Source of the DNA: Romboutsia lituseburensis DSM 797 | Lineage (GTDB): Bacteria > Bacillota > Clostridia > Peptostreptococcales > Peptostreptococcaceae | Direction of reading: 5' to 3' | Length of the DNA: 64,000 nucleotides | Assembly: GCF_900103615.1 (NCBI RefSeq) | Contig: NZ_FNGW01000004.1 | Coordinates: forward strand, 397,351 to 461,350 | Shown: in pieces, positions 60,851 to 64,000 of the stretch | Position numbering within the stretch: the first letter of the stretch is position 1 | Layout of the letters: every line of letters begins with the position of its first letter | Made by a program: the position numbers and the translations under genes | Notes under the pieces: generated by a model | The model's input: the letters and a program-made list of their open reading frames with translations, nothing else | Database searches by the model: none | What the model was told of the DNA's origin: nothing

Positions 60851-61465
60851 ATGAAGTATATAAGCAAAATACCAGAAGGTGATGTTAATGTAAAAAAAGA
60901 AATGATCAATAAGGGTTGGAAAATGCTAAAAGAGCCTAACAATTTAGTAACAGCAACACTTATATCATTACCTATATCAATTTTAAATATTTATTTATGT
61001 ATATTATTTATGAAATGGATAAATAAGGACCTAGTAACAGTTACTAACTCTATTATTAGTGGTGGTGGCATAAGTTTTACAATAAAGTTTAGATACATAA
61101 TATATATATATTTATACATATTACTTCATGAGATTGTTCATTTGATTTTTATTCCTAATTTTATTAAGTCAAAATCAACATTTATTTCGGTTAAACTATG
61201 GGGAGGATTTGTTTATACAGAAGAAACAATAAAGAAAAGTAGATATTTAGTTATAACAATACTACCTTTCATAATGCTATCTTTTGTACTTCCTTTTATA
61301 ATGACTTTAATGGGATTTGACCCAATGATTATTTTAACTTTATCAATTATAAACTCAGCTGGATCATCAGTTGATATATTATCATTTTTATTGTTAGTAC
61401 TTCAAATTCCTAAGAATGGAATTATAAGAAATAATGGAATAAACACATTTTATATTAATAATTAA
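60851..61465 (+). CDS. DUF3267-like membrane zinc metalloprotease
   Basis: A 204-residue polytopic membrane protein with HEIVH at residues 93-97 on a membrane helix. A later conserved-looking turn, SAGSSVDILSFLLLVLQIPK, can supply the third ligand (Asp). This is the DUF3267 layout. It is the last gene of the peptide cluster, with AAAGGAT before the ATG and a strong terminator after it. It is a second candidate for processing the peptide, or an immunity protease. Confidence 0.8.
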   Translation: MKYISKIPEGDVNVKKEMINKGWKMLKEPNNLVTATLISLPISILNIYLCILFMKWINKDLVTVTNSIISGGGISFTIKFRYIIYIYLYILLHEIVHLIFIPNFIKSKSTFISVKLWGGFVYTEETIKKSRYLVITILPFIMLSFVLPFIMTLMGFDPMIILTLSIINSAGSSVDILSFLLLVLQIPKNGIIRNNGINTFYINN

Positions 61466-61473
61466 TAAAAAGT

Positions 61474-61519
61474 AGTGTAGGTAGATTTGTGTAAATACAA
61501 ATTTGTCTACACTTTTTTA
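61474..61519 (+). terminator. Terminator closing the peptide cluster
   Basis: AGTGTAG.T....TTGTGT pairs with ACAA......CTACACT around AAAT, followed by six T residues. It resembles the hairpin at 19957. Confidence 0.8.
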
Positions 61520-61590
61520 TTTAGGAATAAAGGTAATAAGATACATAGAAATATCAAATACTATGAGTATAAATTTTATAGGAGGAGTTT

Positions 61591-62016
61591 ATGTACAAAA
61601 AAATATTATGCACCATGGCAGCATTTATCCTTTGTACCAATATAGTATTTGCAGATGTTAAAGGAAGTATTAAAGATATAGATTCTATTTCAAATTCTTT
61701 AAATACCATTTTTTTATCTATACTAAAAGGTGATAATTATGAAAACGTAAAAAAAGATATGCAATTTATACAATCTCAAATAAACCAAGAAAAGAAAGAT
61801 ATATTAAACAAAATAGACGGTACTGAAAGTACAGAGAAAATAAACTATTTAGCATTAATTTCAGTTTTAAATTATTATGAAATATCAATGTTAGAAGTAA
61901 AGGATTACTATGATAAAAATGACAATCAGTCATATATAAGAGCTGTGTCATCTTTTAATGAGGGAGATACAATTTTTGAAATAATAAAAGCTAGATTAAA
62001 TTATAATCAAAAATAG
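61591..62016 (+). CDS. Small secreted helical protein
   Basis: A 141-residue protein with a signal peptide of about 21 residues (ILCTMAAFILCTNIVFA/DVK). The mature part is helical (DIDSISNSLNTIFLSILKGD, MQFIQSQINQEKKDILNKID, EVKDYYDKNDNQSYIRAVSS). AGGAGGAG precedes the ATG. No family is recognised. It has its own terminator and may be unrelated to the peptide cluster that ends 126 bases upstream. Confidence 0.65.
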   Translation: MYKKILCTMAAFILCTNIVFADVKGSIKDIDSISNSLNTIFLSILKGDNYENVKKDMQFIQSQINQEKKDILNKIDGTESTEKINYLALISVLNYYEISMLEVKDYYDKNDNQSYIRAVSSFNEGDTIFEIIKARLNYNQK

Positions 62017-62040
62017 GAGCTAATGCTCCTATTTTATTTT
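62010..62040 (+). terminator. Terminator
   Basis: AAAATAGGAGC pairs with GCTCCTATTTT around TAAT, beginning within the last codon of the preceding gene. Confidence 0.85.
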
Positions 62041-62064
62041 TAGTAAGATATATGATTAAAAACT

Positions 62065-62964
62065 TTATAGAAATTGACATTTTTCTATATTGTTTGATTT
62101 AAATACTTCATCCACTAAATTCATTTGATAAGAACTTACCTTTATAATTCTTTGAGTATATGAACGACCAAATTTAAATTTTAGTTCAATAGAATTAATA
62201 ACTTTACCTTTAGAATGCTCTTTCGTCCATCTGTATGCTGAAATGTTATCCCAAGGAATAAAGTTTTCAAATGTAAGTATCCCTTCATCATATACAATGT
62301 TATTTTGTTTCTTAGGTGATAAACAAGAAAACATAACAATAGAAATAACATATAAGTTTAAAACATGCATCATATCTAAAGTTTCATTTAAAAGCTCATT
62401 TTTAGGAATATCTTTAAAATCAACTAAAAATCCTAACACAAGAAATATAATTGAAAGTATAAAGAACCATTTAGTAGGTTTAAGCACTACCTCATACCAA
62501 TTTGGCTCTTTATAGCTTTGTATATGAAAAATAGGTTCTTTTTTAGATAAAGTTTTACTTTTTTTGTATGCTTTTATAGTTCCAAAAATAAGTGGTAGAT
62601 ATAAAATAAAAATAGCCATATTTACTAAAAGGTCTATAATTGAATAAATATTATTAATATAAGCATAAATTGTCATTGATGAAAGTGAGGTAATAAAAAA
62701 TAAGAATAAACTTATTGTAAATATTCTATTCTTATTAGATATCTTATCTTTAAAGCCAGTACTTAAAGTATCAGGGTCTCCCATTTGCATTAAAGCTTTT
62801 GATGTTGCTTCCTCAACAGAAAATCCATCATTTGTATATTCACAAATATAACTTTCAATATGATCTTTAAGTTCATCCTTTATATCTTGTGCACGCTCCT
62901 CAGTTGAGACAAATCTACATACAGATTGTAAAAATTTATCTACAGTACTTTCTTTAGTAGTCAT
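62065..62964 (-). CDS. Permease-prefix (HAAS) domain membrane protein
   Basis: A 299-residue protein from ATG 62964, preceded by GGGAGGATG. The N-terminal 75 residues are a permease prefix/HAAS domain (FVSTEERAQDIKDELKDHIE, GFSVEEATSKALMQMGDPDT). About five membrane helices follow, then a C-terminal soluble PH-like part (ILTFENFIPWDNISAYRWTK). It is coupled to the PadR gene, whose stop lies 5 bases before this start. PadR plus a HAAS membrane protein is a common regulatory pair. Confidence 0.82.
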   Translation of the reverse strand: MTTKESTVDKFLQSVCRFVSTEERAQDIKDELKDHIESYICEYTNDGFSVEEATSKALMQMGDPDTLSTGFKDKISNKNRIFTISLFLFFITSLSSMTIYAYINNIYSIIDLLVNMAIFILYLPLIFGTIKAYKKSKTLSKKEPIFHIQSYKEPNWYEVVLKPTKWFFILSIIFLVLGFLVDFKDIPKNELLNETLDMMHVLNLYVISIVMFSCLSPKKQNNIVYDEGILTFENFIPWDNISAYRWTKEHSKGKVINSIELKFKFGRSYTQRIIKVSSYQMNLVDEVFKSNNIEKCQFL

Positions 62965-62969
62965 TAAAA

Positions 62970-63296
62970 TCATCCTCCCAGTACAAAATCCATTGTTTTG
63001 CTAAATATTTTCCATTCATTTTCCCTACTTTTTAATTCTTTTAACCCCTTAGTTGTAATCTTGTAGTATTTTCTACGTCTACCATTTTCAACATCCCAAA
63101 ACGATTCTATAAACTTATTTTTTTCAAGGTCATGTAAAATAGGGTATAGAGTACCTTCTTTAAATAAAAACACTCCACCAGATTTGTTTTCAATTTCCTT
63201 AATCATACCGTATCCATAAAGTGGCTGTTTTTTTAACGCATTTAGGATAATGGTAACTGTACTTCCTTTTATAAGTTCTTTATTTATAACCAACAC
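62970..63296 (-). CDS. PadR-family transcriptional regulator
   Basis: A 108-residue winged-helix repressor. The pattern KGSTVTIILNALKKQPLYGY, GMIKEIENKS, then LYPILHDLEKNKFIESFWDV and GRRRKYYKITTKGLKELKS is diagnostic of PadR (subfamily 1). It is the first gene of the pair with the HAAS protein. Its target may include the divergent ABC transporter starting at 63666; such ABC/PadR neighbours are usual. Confidence 0.93.
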   Translation of the reverse strand: MLVINKELIKGSTVTIILNALKKQPLYGYGMIKEIENKSGGVFLFKEGTLYPILHDLEKNKFIESFWDVENGRRRKYYKITTKGLKELKSRENEWKIFSKTMDFVLGG

Positions 63297-63378
63297 CTCG
63301 GATTCCTATGTATTATATTTATTATAATAATTACAAATTTTGGAAAAGTCAAGTGCTACTATTATGAAGTATTTTTTT

Positions 63379-63424
63379 ACGCAACGGACGAAGTCGTTGG
63401 CGATAGGAGCTAAGCGACTTTTTT
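63379..63424 (+). repeat. Dispersed intergenic repeat, copy 7 (best copy)
   Basis: CGCAACGGACGAAGTCGTTG, then GCGATAGGAGCTAAGCGACT and TTTTT. CAACG and CGTTG can pair, and alternatively AAGTCG pairs with CGACTT before a T run, as in a terminator. Confidence 0.6.
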
Positions 63425-63665
63425 ATATTTTTAAATACAACGAAATGAGATAGTATAATATTTATTGGACAGTTTAGCACAAAACTATGAAAGTGATTGA
63501 TCTTTATGCTTGTAATAGTTAAATGACAATAAAAGGTTTAGTATCATAATTATAGATATAAAAATTATTGAAATATGTCAAAAGTGTTATATTTGAGACA
63601 CTAGTTTGTTATATTTATTTGATATATTTATAGCATAGACAAAAGATAATTTTTAGGAGGGGAAT

Positions 63666-64000
63666 ATGAGTATAGTAAAAGTTAATGATTTAAAAAAATA
63701 CTATGGGAAAGATGAAAGTTTAGTTAAGGCTTTAGATGGAGTAACATTTGAAGTAAATAAAGGAGAATTTGTTTGTATTGTAGGAACATCAGGAAGTGGA
63801 AAAAGTACTTTACTTCATATGATAGGTGGTCTTGATAGACCAACAAAAGGAAATGTAGCTATAAATAATAGTGATATATTTAAATTAAATGATGAGGAAC
63901 TTACAATATTTAGAAGAAGAGAAATAGGATTTGTATTTCAACAATTTAATTTAATTCCTATTTTAAATGTTTATGAAAATATAGTATTACCAATAGAACT
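63666..64000 (+). CDS. ABC transporter ATP-binding protein, MacB/BceA type (3' end outside window)
   Basis: The first 111 residues of an ATPase, start ATG 63666 behind AGGAGGGG. Walker A is VGTSGSGKSTLLHMIGGLDR near residue 40, and the Q-loop region IGFVFQQFNLIPILNVYENI follows. The LNDEELTIFRRREIGFVFQ stretch is characteristic of the MacB/LolD/BceA group that works with FtsX-like permeases in antimicrobial peptide resistance or lipoprotein transport. The signature and Walker B lie beyond the window. Confidence 0.92.
   Translation, partial: MSIVKVNDLKKYYGKDESLVKALDGVTFEVNKGEFVCIVGTSGSGKSTLLHMIGGLDRPTKGNVAINNSDIFKLNDEELTIFRRREIGFVFQQFNLIPILNVYENIVLPIE

Overview
The window is low-GC DNA from a Gram-positive anaerobe, most likely a Clostridia member of the Peptostreptococcaceae (Paraclostridium, Paeniclostridium, Romboutsia or Clostridioides relatives). 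The evidence is the strongly A/T-biased codon use, purine-rich AGGAGG ribosome binding sites, TTG and GTG starts, an InhA-type M6 protease, a CotJC-like manganese catalase, and a small CXXC protein of the CD1871A family. Names are from motif recognition by eye; no database search was run.

Layout. 0-1 kb: 3' end of an MgtA-type Mg2+ P-type ATPase. 1.2-6.1 kb: a small phage-like module (XRE repressor, divergent replication initiator and DnaB-like helicase, the YvrJ/DUF2922/DUF1659 trio, a Mor-like HTH protein). 6.2-8.4 kb: secreted M6 metalloprotease. 8.7-14.6 kb: a 1,972-residue secreted RHS/YD-repeat toxin with a C-terminal toxin tip, followed by two tandem paralogous candidate immunity genes.

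15-33.4 kb: a long, entirely plus-strand island of candidate immunity genes: LRR, DUF4279, YcxB-like, DUF1963, Imm26-DUF2750, barstar, Imm40 and many unrecognised proteins. It holds a 2-kb start-less orphan RHS C-terminal cassette with its own downstream gene, and many short decayed RHS, toxin and immunity remnants. A cold-shock gene and an initiator tRNA lie inside it. The pattern fits repeated capture and decay of toxin-immunity cassettes downstream of the intact rhs gene.

33.4-53 kb: mixed chromosomal genes. They include a possible GxGD (presenilin-like) membrane protein, a GNAT acetyltransferase, a 0.54-kb TIR-bounded element without a credible ORF, DUF4003, an ECF sigma/DUF4179 pair, a TetR regulator with a visible operator, MTA/SAH nucleosidase, Mn-catalase, a flavodoxin-like protein, a 51-bp tandem-repeat gene, an LCP protein, a TPR-GGDEF protein, VanZ, a PepSY lipoprotein, SstT, and a TlpA/CD1871A/4Fe-4S redox operon.

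53.2-61.5 kb: the most interesting region. An orphan PqqD plus lasso-type B2 protease pair is followed by a second ECF/DUF4179 pair. Next comes a compact peptide locus: a 72-residue four-cysteine peptide, ABC ATPase, permease, PqqD-M50 protease fusion, small membrane protein, CxxC thioredoxin-fold protein and a DUF3267-like HEXXH protease. The peptide gene sits between two perfect 15-bp inverted repeats. The B1/B2 operon and the peptide locus share an upstream promoter motif with identical spacing. I propose a disulfide-stabilised bacteriocin or signalling peptide system, possibly undescribed. The window ends with a small secreted protein, a PadR/permease-prefix pair and the start of an ABC ATPase.
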